The notes under the pieces are model-generated. The model was not told the origin of the DNA. It did not search any database and saw nothing but the letters and a program-made list of their open reading frames with translations. A stretch of 64,000 bases of DNA. Source: Pseudomonas fluorescens (lineage in GTDB: Bacteria > Pseudomonadota > Gammaproteobacteria > Pseudomonadales > Pseudomonadaceae). The first letter of the stretch is position 1; each line of letters starts with the position of its first letter. The stretch covers positions 124,001-188,000 of the forward strand of contig NZ_CABVHU010000005.1 in assembly GCF_902497855.1 (NCBI RefSeq), read 5' to 3'. Made by a program: the position numbers and the translations under genes. Positions 26,871 to 35,772 of the stretch are shown here, piece after piece.

Positions 26871-28202
26871 TTAAAACTTGTCCAGCGTACGCAGCTTCTG
26901 CGGCAACCCCCACAACAGCAGCGCGACGGCGATCAGCGCGCAGACGCCGATGACGTACAGGGCCGGGGTGGTGCTGCCGGTCAGGTCCTTGATGCGGCCG
27001 ACCATGACCGGGCTGACGATGCCGCCAAACTGGCCGAGGGTATTGATCACCGCGATCCCGCCCGCAGCACCGGCACCGGCGCCGGCCAGCAGTTTCGGCG
27101 GCAGGGTCCAGAAGCTCGGGATGGAGGCGATGATCCCGGCACCGAGCAAGCCCAGCGCGACAATCAGGAAGGTCGTGTGGTTGGCAAAGATCCCCGCACA
27201 GAAGAACCCTACGGCACCGACCGCGACCAGGCCGGCGACGAACTTGCGGCGCTCACCGGTGGAGTCGGACAAGCGGCCGATCACCACCATACTGATGGCG
27301 CCGCAGATGTAAGGGATGGCGGTCAGCAAACCGATCATCACCGGGCTCTCGGTGCCAGCACTGCGGATCAGTTGCGGTGCCCAGAAATTCAAGCCGTAGG
27401 ACGCCACCTGAATCAGGAAGTAGATCAGCCCCAGCGTCAGGAAACCCGGGATGCGCAGCGCGGCGAGCAACGAGCCGCCCGTCTTGTGCGGCTCATGGTG
27501 CGCGATGCGGCTGGCCAGCAGGGTCTTCTCCGACGGCGTCAGCCAGTGGGCATCTTCGATGCGGTCCTTGAGCAGCGTCAGCACCAGCAAACCGAGGCCG
27601 ATGCAAGGCACGCCGCCGAGCAGAAACAGCCAATGCCAGCCACGCATATCCATGAAGCCGTCGAGGTGTTGCAGCACCAGCCCGGAGAACGGAGCGCCCA
27701 CCAGGCCGGCAAAGGCCGACGACAGGAACAGCATCGAGGTGATACGCCCGCGATAGTGCTGCGGGAACCACAGCGTCAGGTAATACAGCACACCCGGCGC
27801 GAAACCGGCCTCCATCGCGCCGATCACGAAGCGCAGTGCGTAGAACTGCCATTCGCTGTTGACGAAGACCATGGCCGCAGTGGCCAGGCCCCAGGACATC
27901 ATGATCCTGGCGATCCAGCGTCGCGCGCCGACCTTGTAGAGCATCATGTTGCTCGGCACTTCGAAGATCACGTACCCCACCACGAACAACCCGGCACCGA
28001 GGCCGTAGGCGGTGTCGCTCAGGCTCAGGTCGGTCTGCAGCTGGAACTTGGCGAAGCTGATGTTGATGCGATCGAAAAACGCGAACAGGTAGCAGACCAT
28101 GATCAGGGGCATCAGGCGCCAGGCGACTTTGCTGACCAGGGCTTTTTCTTCGTCGTGGCTAACGGACGGGCTCGCGCCCGCCTCCAGTACATTAAGGCTC
28201 AT
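26871..28202 (-). CDS. MFS transporter, anion:cation symporter type
   Basis: Twelve-span major facilitator of 443 residues, resembling the tartrate/hydroxyphenylacetate permease group (PLIMVCYLFAFFDRINISFA at span 1 and GARRWIARIMMSWG loop). It probably imports a carboxylic acid. It lies downstream on the same strand of the HMG-CoA-lyase-like and CoA-transferase genes, separated by a REP pair, so it is probably the uptake system for their substrate. ATG 28202 (MSLNVLEAG) precedes the first domain. Confidence 0.88.
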   Translation of the reverse strand: MSLNVLEAGASPSVSHDEEKALVSKVAWRLMPLIMVCYLFAFFDRINISFAKFQLQTDLSLSDTAYGLGAGLFVVGYVIFEVPSNMMLYKVGARRWIARIMMSWGLATAAMVFVNSEWQFYALRFVIGAMEAGFAPGVLYYLTLWFPQHYRGRITSMLFLSSAFAGLVGAPFSGLVLQHLDGFMDMRGWHWLFLLGGVPCIGLGLLVLTLLKDRIEDAHWLTPSEKTLLASRIAHHEPHKTGGSLLAALRIPGFLTLGLIYFLIQVASYGLNFWAPQLIRSAGTESPVMIGLLTAIPYICGAISMVVIGRLSDSTGERRKFVAGLVAVGAVGFFCAGIFANHTTFLIVALGLLGAGIIASIPSFWTLPPKLLAGAGAGAAGGIAVINTLGQFGGIVSPVMVGRIKDLTGSTTPALYVIGVCALIAVALLLWGLPQKLRTLDKF

Positions 28203-28272
28203 GATGGTTCTCCAGGCGGACTTCCCTTGGGTGTCCGATTGTTTTTGTTGTCTGGTTGAGACGCTGCTTTTG

Positions 28273-28363
28273 TGTAGGAGCTGGCTTGCCAGCGAAGAGG
28301 CCAGCCCGTTCAATATCGATTTCGACTGACCTACCGCTTCGCCAGCAAGCCGGCTCCTACAGG
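28273..28363. repeat. REP pair (REPIN)
   Basis: TGTAGGAGCTGGCTTGCCAG and its inverted partner CCAGCAAGCCGGCTCCTACA flank about 45 bases between the MFS and lyase genes. Confidence 0.85.
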
Positions 28364-28378
28364 GGGTTCGTGCAGGGT

Positions 28379-29311
28379 TCAGGATGGAGTTGGGTGCAGG
28401 TCGCAATTGCGTCCGGCCTTGGCCAGTTGACCAGGCACTTCATGGCCCAGCAGCGCCGGCAACCCTCGGGACAACTTCAGCAACAGCGGCAGATCGATGC
28501 CGGTATGTATGCCGATTTCATCGCACAGGTTCACCAGGTCTTCGGTGCAGATATTGCCCGAGGCTCCCGGTGCAAACGGGCAGCCACCAAGACCACCCAG
28601 TGCCGCATCGAAACGTCGGGCACCGGCCTCATAGGCGGCCAGCACATTGCATAGGCCAAGGCCGCGGGTGTTGTGGAAATGCAGGGTCAGGTCCGCTGGC
28701 GAAACCCGCTGCAACACCCGTCGCACCAGTCGATCGACCTGCCGCGGGTTGGCCATGCCGGTGGTGTCGGCCAGGGTAATGCCCTGGATGCCGAGTTCCT
28801 GATAAGCCTCGACGATCTGCAGGACGCGGTCCTCATCGATCTTGCCTTCGAACGGGCAGCCGAAGGTGGTGGCGATGCTGCCGTTGAGCCGTACCCTCGA
28901 GCCGTCCACGTATTGCACGATCTCGCCGAACGCCGCCAATGAGGCTTCGCAACGCATGCGCATGTTCGCCAGGTTGTGAGTCTGGCTGGCGGACATCACC
29001 AGGTTCAGCTCGTCGGCCTCGGCCTCGGCCGCCAGCGCCCGTTGCGCACCTTTGAGGTTGGGGATCAAGGCAACGTAGATCACCCCCGGTTGCCGGGCAA
29101 TACCCTTGAACACCTGCTCACCATCGCGCAGCGCCGGGATCGCCTTGGGCGAGACGAACGAACCCGCCTCGATGCGGCTGAAACCGGCCAGTGACAGCTG
29201 ATCGATCAGCGCAATCTTGTCGACGGTTTCGACCCAGGTCGGCTCGATTTGCAAGCCGTCGCGCGGGGAGACTTCCTGAACGATCAGGGCCTCGGAAAAA
29301 TCAGTGATCAT
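28379..29311 (-). CDS. Hydroxymethylglutaryl-CoA lyase family protein
   Basis: TIM-barrel lyase of 310 residues that cleaves a 3-hydroxy-3-methylglutaryl-CoA-like or citramalyl-CoA-like thioester into acetyl-CoA and a keto acid. Visible are the metal and active-site parts EVSPRDGLQ, LHFHNTRGLGL and the cysteine signature GLGGCPFAPGASGN. Its start overlaps the CoA-transferase stop by 4 bases, which suggests that transferase activates the free acid and this enzyme cleaves it. The acid is unidentified; itaconate-derived citramalate and 3-hydroxy-3-methylglutarate are candidates. Confidence 0.88.
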   Translation of the reverse strand: MITDFSEALIVQEVSPRDGLQIEPTWVETVDKIALIDQLSLAGFSRIEAGSFVSPKAIPALRDGEQVFKGIARQPGVIYVALIPNLKGAQRALAAEAEADELNLVMSASQTHNLANMRMRCEASLAAFGEIVQYVDGSRVRLNGSIATTFGCPFEGKIDEDRVLQIVEAYQELGIQGITLADTTGMANPRQVDRLVRRVLQRVSPADLTLHFHNTRGLGLCNVLAAYEAGARRFDAALGGLGGCPFAPGASGNICTEDLVNLCDEIGIHTGIDLPLLLKLSRGLPALLGHEVPGQLAKAGRNCDLHPTPS

Positions 29312-30501
29312 TGCACCACCCCTTCAGTTTTCAGGCGCTCGATATCCGATGCCGTCAGGCCCAGCCCCGCGAGAATGCCATCGGTGTGCTGCCCCAGACT
29401 CGGTCCGGACCAGTTCACGCCGCCGGGAGTTTCCGACATTTTCGGCACGATTCCCGGCATCTTCACTCGGGTACCGCCCGGCAGCTCGGCACTGAGCAGC
29501 ATGTCCCGCGCCTGGTAATGCGGATCGGCCACGATGTCGGCCACCGAGTAGATGCGCCCGGCCGGCACCTCGGCGGCTTCCAGGGCCGACAGGACTTCGT
29601 CGATCGGCAGGCTGCTGGTCCAGTGGGTGATGGCTGCGTCGAGCACATTGCTTTTGGCGGCACGGCCGTCGTTATGGGCAAACTCCGGCGCTTCGGCCAG
29701 GTCATCGCGACCGATGACGTGCATCAGGCGCTTGTAGATCGGGTCGCTATTGCCGGCGATCACCACATAAGCGCCATCGGCCGTCAGGTACGTGTTGGAA
29801 GGCGCTATGCCCGGCAAGGCTCCGCCGCTGCGTTCACGCACATGGCCGAGCATGTCGTATTCCGGCACCAGGCTTTCCATGACGTTGAATACGCTTTCGG
29901 CCAGCGACACATCAACCACTTGTCCGCCGCCCTGCCCGGTCTTGACCCGCAGCAGCGACATCAAGGCACCAATCACCGCGTGCAGCGACGCCAGGGAATC
30001 GCCGAGGCTGACACCTACCCGGGCCGGCGGCGAACCGGGGGTGCCAGTGGTGTAGCGAATCCCGCCCATGGCCTCGCCGATCGCACCGAACCCCGGGCGA
30101 TCGCGGTACGGGCCGGTCTGGCCATAACCGGAAATCCGCACCAGGGTCAGGTTGGGATTAAGGGCATGCAACACATCCCAACCCAGGCCGAGTTTTTCCA
30201 GGGCACCCGGGCGCAGGTTTTCGATCAGCACGTCGGCACTGGTCGCCAGTTGCTTGACCAGTTCGATGCCTTCGGGGGATTTCAGGTTCAGCGCCAGGGA
30301 CTTCTTGTTGCGCGATTGCAGGTACCACCACAATGAGGTGCCTTCGTGCAGTTTGCGCCATTTGCGCAGGGGATCGCCCTGGCCCATGGCTTCGATCTTG
30401 ATCACCTCGGCGCCGAACTCGGCGAGCATGCGTGCGGCGAACGGCGCGGCGATCAGCGTGCCGATCTCGATCACCTTGATTGCACTTAAGGGGGCAGTCA
30501 T
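29308..30501 (-). CDS. CaiB/BaiF class III CoA-transferase
   Basis: Cytoplasmic CoA-transferase of 397 residues with the class III start LSAIKVIEIGTLIAAPFAAR and blocks AEFGAEVIKIE and GQTGPYRDRPGFGAIGEAMG. The position usually held by the catalytic Asp reads VDVSLAESVFN, that is a Glu, as seen in some subfamilies; the consequence is unclear. It is coupled to the lyase gene and probably forms CoA esters of the acid brought in by the MFS transporter. LysR regulator and an inverted repeat lie upstream. Confidence 0.88.
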   Translation of the reverse strand: MTAPLSAIKVIEIGTLIAAPFAARMLAEFGAEVIKIEAMGQGDPLRKWRKLHEGTSLWWYLQSRNKKSLALNLKSPEGIELVKQLATSADVLIENLRPGALEKLGLGWDVLHALNPNLTLVRISGYGQTGPYRDRPGFGAIGEAMGGIRYTTGTPGSPPARVGVSLGDSLASLHAVIGALMSLLRVKTGQGGGQVVDVSLAESVFNVMESLVPEYDMLGHVRERSGGALPGIAPSNTYLTADGAYVVIAGNSDPIYKRLMHVIGRDDLAEAPEFAHNDGRAAKSNVLDAAITHWTSSLPIDEVLSALEAAEVPAGRIYSVADIVADPHYQARDMLLSAELPGGTRVKMPGIVPKMSETPGGVNWSGPSLGQHTDGILAGLGLTASDIERLKTEGVVQ

Positions 30502-30589
30502 CGCGGGGTACCTCTATGTTGTTCTTGGAATATGAGCCAAGGCTAGAGGACCGAGGGGTGATGAATCCAACCCTCAATGGGCAACGGAC

Positions 30590-30606
30590 GTTCGCGAAAC
30601 GCGAAC
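30590..30606. promoter_or_regulatory. Possible LysR-type operator
   Basis: GTTCGCG-AAA-CGCGAAC is a perfect 7-bp inverted repeat, containing TTCGC-N5-GCGAA of the LysR box form, in the 107-base gap between the lysR gene and the CoA-transferase start. Confidence 0.5.
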
Positions 30607-30608
30607 GC

Positions 30609-31517
30609 TCAGACCTGCCCCCGCAACTGCTCAAACAACATCCGGCTCACCGGCGACAACGATGCTTCATCGCGCACCACCAGAATCAACGCCCGATCCG
30701 ACCAGTCGTCCGTCAACGGCACCGCGTGCAATCCCAACGCCCGGCCGAACAGTTCGTATGCCTTGTGCGGCAAAATGCCAATGCCCATATTGGCCTGCAC
30801 CATCCGGCACATGGCATCAAAACCCGGCACATGAATCCGCAGCCGCAGCACTTTGCCGGCCTTGCGCGCCGCGGCATGGGTGCGCGCGTTGATCGAACTG
30901 GCGGCGTGCAGGCCGACGTAATCGCTGTCCAGAGTATCGGCGAACGCCAACCCGGAGCGGCTCGCCAACGGATGATCGGGCAGCATCAGCACCACCAGCT
31001 TGTCCTGTCGGTACAGCACGCTGTGCAAGCCTTTGACGTCGCTGTCGATAGAGCAGATCCCCAGGTCGGCCACACCATCGAGCACCCCCTGGATCACCCC
31101 GGCGCTGGGGCGTTCCTCAAGGTCGGTCTTGACCTGGGGATGCCGCTCGGAAAAATCCCGCAGGTCCTCCGGCAAAAATTGGATGATCGCCGACAGGTTG
31201 GCCAGCATCCGCACATAGCCGCGAATGCCATGGCTGTGCTCGCCCAGCTCAAGCCCCATTTTCTCGACGTTGAACAGCATCTGTCGCGCATGGTGCAACA
31301 GGGTTTCACCGGCCGGCGTCAGCGTCATGCCCTTGGCCTGGCGCACGAACAGGCTGATGCCCAGCGCCTCCTCCAGCTCCATCAACCGCTTGCTCGCCGC
31401 CGACACCGCAATCGCCTCGCGGGTAGCGGCACGGGTCAACGTGCCTTCTTCATGGACGGCGACAAACAGCTGGAGAGTGATCAGGTCGAGACGGCGGATC
31501 AGGCTTTTTTGCAGCAT
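30609..31517 (-). CDS. LysR-family regulator
   Basis: Transcription regulator of 302 residues. The N-terminal helix-turn-helix (LQLFVAVHEEGTLTRAATRE, then AIAVSAASKRLMELEEAL) is followed by a substrate-binding-like domain (about 95-300). Upstream ATGs extend the frame to 31667 but the HTH begins near MLQKSLIRR, so 31517 is chosen. It lies upstream on the same strand of the CoA-transferase gene, with a palindromic box between them, and probably activates that catabolic unit in response to its substrate. Confidence 0.88.
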   Translation of the reverse strand: MLQKSLIRRLDLITLQLFVAVHEEGTLTRAATREAIAVSAASKRLMELEEALGISLFVRQAKGMTLTPAGETLLHHARQMLFNVEKMGLELGEHSHGIRGYVRMLANLSAIIQFLPEDLRDFSERHPQVKTDLEERPSAGVIQGVLDGVADLGICSIDSDVKGLHSVLYRQDKLVVLMLPDHPLASRSGLAFADTLDSDYVGLHAASSINARTHAAARKAGKVLRLRIHVPGFDAMCRMVQANMGIGILPHKAYELFGRALGLHAVPLTDDWSDRALILVVRDEASLSPVSRMLFEQLRGQV

Positions 31518-31578
31518 GAGTGAGCTCGATATCTGGTTCGACTGAGCCGGCAGGATAGCCCGGTTTTGGCCAACATCA

Positions 31579-31710
31579 TCATAAGCGCTCGCCCTGCACA
31601 TAAATCGCTTGCAGCTCACTGCCGTAACCGCACGGGACTTCGTTCGCCGCGACGGTGAAGCTGTCACGACGAGCCGGGGTCGCGTCCTTTGCCGACAGAG
31701 ATCGGAGGTA
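31579..31710 (-). pseudogene. Short coding remnant upstream of lysR
   Basis: The minus strand carries a coherent frame ending FTVAANEVPCGYGSELQAIY followed by VQGERL and a TGA at 31579-31581. It has no start and no recognisable family and looks like the tail of a lost gene next to the toxin-antitoxin pair. Confidence 0.25.
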
Positions 31711-31722
31711 TGGTCGGAGGAG

Positions 31723-32019
31723 TTACAGCGGGGATACGTGCGGTCGAGCGGTCAGATCGATGCCAAGGGCTCGCATAACAGCCAACATGGTTTTGAGCGT
31801 AGGATTCCCGTCTTCGCTGAATGAGCGATAAAGCTGCTCACGGGAAAGACCGGTTTCGCGGGCCAGTTCGGTCATGCCTTTGGCGCGGGCAACAACTCCC
31901 ATTGCCTTAGCGATGTATTCAGCATTACCCGTTTCAAACGCATCCGCCATGAAAACGGCGATTGCTTCAGGGCCGTCCAGGGCTGCTGCCGGGTCGTAGT
32001 CGTAGATTTTTTCGCTCAT
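31723..32019 (-). CDS. Antitoxin of RelE/Gp49-type pair
   Basis: Antitoxin of 98 residues of the addiction-module antidote group, with a Cro/CI-type helix-turn-helix (MTELARETGLSREQLYRSF, then NPTLKTMLAVMRALGIDL). It follows the toxin with a 4-base overlap, and its start has GGAGG 6 bases upstream. By analogy to relatives it binds the palindrome at 32321 to control the operon. The N-terminal EKIYDYDPAAALDGPEAIAV fits this group. Confidence 0.88.
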   Translation of the reverse strand: MSEKIYDYDPAAALDGPEAIAVFMADAFETGNAEYIAKAMGVVARAKGMTELARETGLSREQLYRSFSEDGNPTLKTMLAVMRALGIDLTARPHVSPL

Positions 32020-32315
32020 TCTGACCTCCACTCGCTGGCGAGTTTTTTAGCCGCTTCAATATCACGGCTTTGGCTGCTTTTGTCGCCGCCGCACAACAGC
32101 AAAACGTATTCATCACCTCGCTGCTGGAAATATACGCGGTATCCGGGGCCGTAGTGAATCCGTAACTCGCTGACGCCCTGCCCTACCGCTGACACATCAC
32201 CCAACAAACCGTTTGCCAACCGAAAGATCCGCGCAGCGATTGCGGCTTTGGCTCGCTGGTCTTTGAGTTTGCGCTCCCACGTCATGTAGGTCGCCGTTTG
32301 TTTGATTGTCTTCAT
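32016..32315 (-). CDS. RelE/HigB-like (Gp49-type) toxin
   Basis: Toxin of 99 residues of the phage-derived Gp49-like, RelE-superfamily group, an mRNA interferase by homology. Characteristic features are YMTWERKLKDQRAKAAIAAR, GVSELRIHYGPGYRVYFQQR and a final helix KKLASEWRSE. Toxin precedes antitoxin, ending in an ATGA overlap. A 24-base palindrome directly upstream is the likely operator. The pair sits beside a truncated MFS gene, so it may have arrived by insertion. Confidence 0.88.
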   Translation of the reverse strand: MKTIKQTATYMTWERKLKDQRAKAAIAARIFRLANGLLGDVSAVGQGVSELRIHYGPGYRVYFQQRGDEYVLLLCGGDKSSQSRDIEAAKKLASEWRSE

Positions 32316-32320
32316 GAAGC

Positions 32321-32344
32321 AATTGTAGTTTAAAAACTACAATT
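32321..32344. promoter_or_regulatory. Toxin-antitoxin operator palindrome
   Basis: AATTGTAGTTT-AA-AAACTACAATT: two perfect 11-base arms with a 2-base centre, 5 bases upstream of the toxin start, a typical autoregulatory operator. Confidence 0.75.
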
Positions 32345-32352
32345 CGCCTAGC

Positions 32353-32659
32353 ATGAACGAGAAACCGTCGACGATGGGCACTGCAGTGGCCTTGCTGTTG
32401 TGGCTGCCGTACTGCCTTGCCGTGTTCGGCCAGTCGTTGAATTATCCGATCAGCCTGTCGCTGGCCATCGCCGGTTCGCCGGTCGGCGGCGCTTATGCGA
32501 TGGCGTTGAGCGGTTCCATTCATCAACTGATGGCTGCCGTCATCGGCGGGATCGCCAGCCTGATCGCCAGTTCGCAGGCCTGGCCGCTGTCGCTGTTATG
32601 CACCTTGCTAGCGGTGGGCGCGATGCTCTGTGTGATGCTCGCGCCCAGGGTAGATCCAT
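32353..32659 (+). pseudogene. C-terminal remnant of an MFS drug-type transporter
   Basis: The frame encodes about 100 residues with three hydrophobic spans (ALLLWLPYCLAVFGQSLNYP, MALSGSIHQLMAAVIGGIAS, LLCTLLAVGAMLCVMLAP) that look like the last spans of a Bcr/CflA-type efflux pump. There is no N-terminal half, and the frame has no stop of its own but runs into the 3' end of the oppositely oriented dehydrogenase. The 5' boundary coincides with the toxin-antitoxin operator. Confidence 0.5.
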
Positions 32660-33808
32660 TTAGAACGCGCTGCGGAAGATCTCCTCGATCTGCCGCTGAT
32701 CCGCCACCCGCGGATTGGTCAGGCCACAGGCGTCTTTCAAGGCATTGCCGGCAAGGAGCGGGATGTCGTTGAGTTTGGCACCGAGCTCTCGCAGACCGGC
32801 GGGGATTTCCACGTCCCGGGACAGGCTGCGAATGGCCGTGATGGCAGCTTGAGCACCCTTTTCCGGGCTGAACCCCTGGGTGTCGACGCCCATTGCCACG
32901 GCAACATCGCTCAAGCGATCGGCGCACACCAGCGCGTTGAAGCTTTGCACATGAGGCAAGAGTACGGCGTTGCATACCCCATGGGGCAAGTCGTAGAACC
33001 CGCCCAGCTGATGCGCCATGGCGTGGACGTAGCCCAGCGAAGCGTTGTTGAACGCCATGCCGGCGAGGAACTGCGCATACGCCATGTTTTCCCGTGCCGC
33101 CAGGTCGCTGCCGTCGCTGACGGCCAGGCGCAGGTTGTTGCTGATCAAAGTGATGGCCTTGAGCGCGCAGGCATCGGTGATCGGGTTGGCGGCGGTGGAG
33201 ACGTAGGCTTCGATCGCATGGGTCAACGCATCCATGCCGGTGGCCGCGGTCAGGCCCTTGGGCATGGCGACCATCAACGCCGGGTCGTTGACCGACATCA
33301 GTGGCGTGACGTTGCGGTCGACGATGGCCATTTTCACGTGTCGGGATTCGTCGGTGATGATGCAGAAGCGGGTCATTTCGCTGGCCGTGCCGGCAGTGGT
33401 GTTGATGGCGATCAGCGGCAGTTGCGGTTGAGTGGACTGATCGACGCCTTCATAGTCACGGATCTGTCCGCCGTTGGTCGCACACAAGGCGATGCCTTTG
33501 GCGCAATCATGGGGCGAGCCGCCACCGAGGGACACCACGAAATCACAGCCGCTTTCCTTGAGCAGTCCCAGGCCCAGCTCGACGTTGGCGATGCTCGGGT
33601 TAGGCTTGGCGCCATCAAAGATCACCGAGTCGATGTCCAGCGTCGCCAGCTTCCCGGCAATCATCTTCGCCACGCCAGCCTTGGCCAAGCCGGTATCGGT
33701 GACGATCAATGCCTTGCGAAAACCGTATTTGCCGATGGCGACCATGGCTTCATCGAGGCAATCGATGCCCATGATGTTCACGGCGGGGATGAAAAACGTG
33801 CTGCTCAT
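32660..33808 (-). CDS. Iron-containing alcohol dehydrogenase (YiaY type)
   Basis: NAD(P)-dependent group III alcohol dehydrogenase, 382 residues. The cofactor-binding [14 protein letters not shown] and the metal ligand segments ([29 protein letters not shown]) are visible. It probably interconverts primary alcohols and aldehydes. The start at 33808 ([11 protein letters not shown]) matches the YiaY form; the longer frame to 34537 covers the DUF4917 gene in another direction and is a shadow. It is a single gene. Confidence 0.9.
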   Translation of the reverse strand: MSSTFFIPAVNIMGIDCLDEAMVAIGKYGFRKALIVTDTGLAKAGVAKMIAGKLATLDIDSVIFDGAKPNPSIANVELGLGLLKESGCDFVVSLGGGSPHDCAKGIALCATNGGQIRDYEGVDQSTQPQLPLIAINTTAGTASEMTRFCIITDESRHVKMAIVDRNVTPLMSVNDPALMVAMPKGLTAATGMDALTHAIEAYVSTAANPITDACALKAITLISNNLRLAVSDGSDLAARENMAYAQFLAGMAFNNASLGYVHAMAHQLGGFYDLPHGVCNAVLLPHVQSFNALVCADRLSDVAVAMGVDTQGFSPEKGAQAAITAIRSLSRDVEIPAGLRELGAKLNDIPLLAGNALKDACGLTNPRVADQRQIEEIFRSAF

Positions 33809-33964
33809 GAGCGAGTCTCCAGACTGGGGCCGAATCGGAGGGCCGATCCAGCGGGAACCCACAGGATCGACCCTTCGGTTGCGCAGTAACTTGATCTGGC
33901 TCAAGTCCCGGTCGTGATAAAGTCGCCGCCCATCAGACCTTTTGCTTTGAGACGCCGAATTGCA

Positions 33965-34984
33965 ATGACCGATTTCCAGGATGTCGACGCCCAACTTGAA
34001 GACTGGAACGCCTTGCGCGCCACCGCCTCGTTCAGCGGCCTGCTGGTGGGCAATGGCGCCAGCCGCGCAGTGTGGGATGACTTCGGTTATGACTCGCTGT
34101 TTGAAAACGCCCGTACCGTCGAAGAAAAACCGATGAGCCAGTCCGAACTGAGCGTGTTCGACGCCATGCAAACGCGCAGCTTCGAGCAGGTGCTCAGCGC
34201 GCTGAAAATCACCAGCCGGGTCAACAAGGCCCTGGCCGTCAGCTCTGCCGCGCCGCGTAATCGCTATTACGCGATCAAGGAAGCGCTGATCAATACCGTG
34301 CATGCAGTGCACATTCCGTGGCGGTTGGTGATGCCTTCGACCCTGGCGACGATCAGTCAGGAACTGGGCAGCTATCGGACGGTGTTCACCACCAACTACG
34401 ACTTGCTCAACTACTGGGCGATCCAGCACCAGCCTGATGCAATCACCGATCTGTTCCAGGGTGCCGAGCCAAGCTTCGACCTGAGCGTCACGGCCACCGA
34501 TAAAACCCGGCTGCTGTACCTGCACGGGGGCCTGCATCTGGTGCGCAACCAGGACGGCACGGCGCGCAAGCTGATGTCGACCGAGGGAACCTTGCTCGGC
34601 AGTTTCGCCATCAACAACACGATCAAGACCCTCGACGACGTGCCGCTGTTCGTCAACGAAGGGCCGGCTCAGGACAAGCTCAAGACCATCCGCAGCTCGG
34701 ACTATCTGTCGTTCTGCTATGACCAGTTACTGGGGCATGGCGACGGGTTGTGCATCTTCGGTCATGCCTTGGGCGAGCAGGACAGCCACATCATCCACGC
34801 GTTGCGCAAGGCGAAACCGAAGAGCGTGGCGATCTCGATCAATCCACGCAGCAAGGCGTTCATCCAGCATCAGAAGCGGCATTACGCGAAGGTGTTTGAG
34901 GGGACGGGGAGTGAACTGCGGTTTTTTGATTCGAAGACCCATGCACTGGGTAGTCCGAAGCTGGCCGTACCGGTCGAGGTTTAG
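33965..34984 (+). CDS. DUF4917 family protein (SIR2-like fold)
   Basis: Protein of 339 residues that I place in DUF4917. Its features are an N-terminal nucleotide-type loop [41 protein letters not shown] and a late [14 protein letters not shown] with an Asp. These motifs parallel SIR2-like domains, which bind NAD, in order and spacing (GNG..., TTNYD, LHG, GxxxxDxH). A role is not known; relatives of SIR2-like proteins act in NAD metabolism or phage defence. The frame could start upstream, but ATG 33965 is the plausible start. Confidence 0.75.
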   Translation: MTDFQDVDAQLEDWNALRATASFSGLLVGNGASRAVWDDFGYDSLFENARTVEEKPMSQSELSVFDAMQTRSFEQVLSALKITSRVNKALAVSSAAPRNRYYAIKEALINTVHAVHIPWRLVMPSTLATISQELGSYRTVFTTNYDLLNYWAIQHQPDAITDLFQGAEPSFDLSVTATDKTRLLYLHGGLHLVRNQDGTARKLMSTEGTLLGSFAINNTIKTLDDVPLFVNEGPAQDKLKTIRSSDYLSFCYDQLLGHGDGLCIFGHALGEQDSHIIHALRKAKPKSVAISINPRSKAFIQHQKRHYAKVFEGTGSELRFFDSKTHALGSPKLAVPVEV

Positions 34985-35002
34985 CCGTGACGCGGCTACC
35001 CC

Positions 35003-35182
35003 TGTAGGAGCTGGCTTGCCAGCGAAGAGGCCATTACATCCGATAATGATGTCGCCTGACACGCCGCCTTCGCTTTTTGTAGGAGCTGGCTTGCCAGCGA
35101 AGAGGCCGTCACATCCGATAATGATGTTGCCTGACACGCCGCCTTCGCTGCGGTGCGGCGATCCGACAAGCCAACGCCTACA
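35003..35182. repeat. REP cluster with tandem duplication
   Basis: About 78 bases starting TGTAGGAGCTGGCTTGCCAG and continuing through ATCCGATAATGATG and GACACGCCGCCTTCGCT occur twice in tandem with a few differences, then an inverted partner GCCTACAGGGG closes the cluster. Confidence 0.85.
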
Positions 35183-35192
35183 GGGGGTGTGG

Positions 35193-35537
35193 TTAGAGCA
35201 CCGGCAGGGTCTTGTCCTTGATTACCTTGGTCGGACCATTGGCCTTCACGCTGGCGATGCCTTTTTCCAGCGCCGCAGCGGACGCGTATGACTCGCTGCT
35301 GCCGATAACCTCGTGGTTACCGGCCTTGAGGTTGAAGTAAGGATGGCCATCGCGGGTGGTTTTCTTTTCGTAGTGTTCATCCAGCGGGCTATTGGCCTGA
35401 ACGGAGGCGATACCTTTGTCGGCGGCCGCACGGGTGGTGTACAGCTCGCTGGTCAGAATGGTTTCGGCGTTGGCGGCCTTCAGGACAAATTTGAACTGAC
35501 CGTTGCTGCTTTTGCTGACTTCGTACCATCCAGACAT
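35193..35537 (-). CDS. YegP family (DUF1508) protein
   Basis: Small cytoplasmic protein of 114 residues consisting of two tandem DUF1508 units: residues 1-55 (GWYEVSKSSNGQFKFVLKAA, GIASVQANSP) and 56-108 (HPYFNLKAGNHEVIGSSESY, GIASVKANGP). The family folds as a small beta-alpha dimer; its function is unknown. GGAGAA precedes ATG 35537. REP elements lie on both sides. Confidence 0.9.
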   Translation of the reverse strand: MSGWYEVSKSSNGQFKFVLKAANAETILTSELYTTRAAADKGIASVQANSPLDEHYEKKTTRDGHPYFNLKAGNHEVIGSSESYASAAALEKGIASVKANGPTKVIKDKTLPVL

Positions 35538-35623
35538 GTTCGTTCTCCTTGGCGATTGAGAGGTTTCGCGTTTCAGAGTAAAGACCACCTCGGGATTTCT
35601 GTCGCCTGTGCCGGCCCCTTCGC

Positions 35624-35748
35624 TGTAGGAGCAAGCTTGCTCGCGATGAACTCAAGTACGCCGCGTTGAATCCGTAAACACGCGTTATCGTTAACGACCA
35701 TCGCGAGCAAGCCCGCTCCTACAGGAGCGGGCTTGCTCGCGATGGGGC
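35624..35748. repeat. REP cluster
   Basis: Three alternating REP units (TGTAGGAGCAAGCTTGCTCG, inverted GCGAGCAAGCCCGCTCCTAC, then AGGAGCGGGCTTGCTCGCG) with little spacing. Confidence 0.85.
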
Positions 35749-35772
35749 CTTCATGGTCACCGCAAAACCAAT

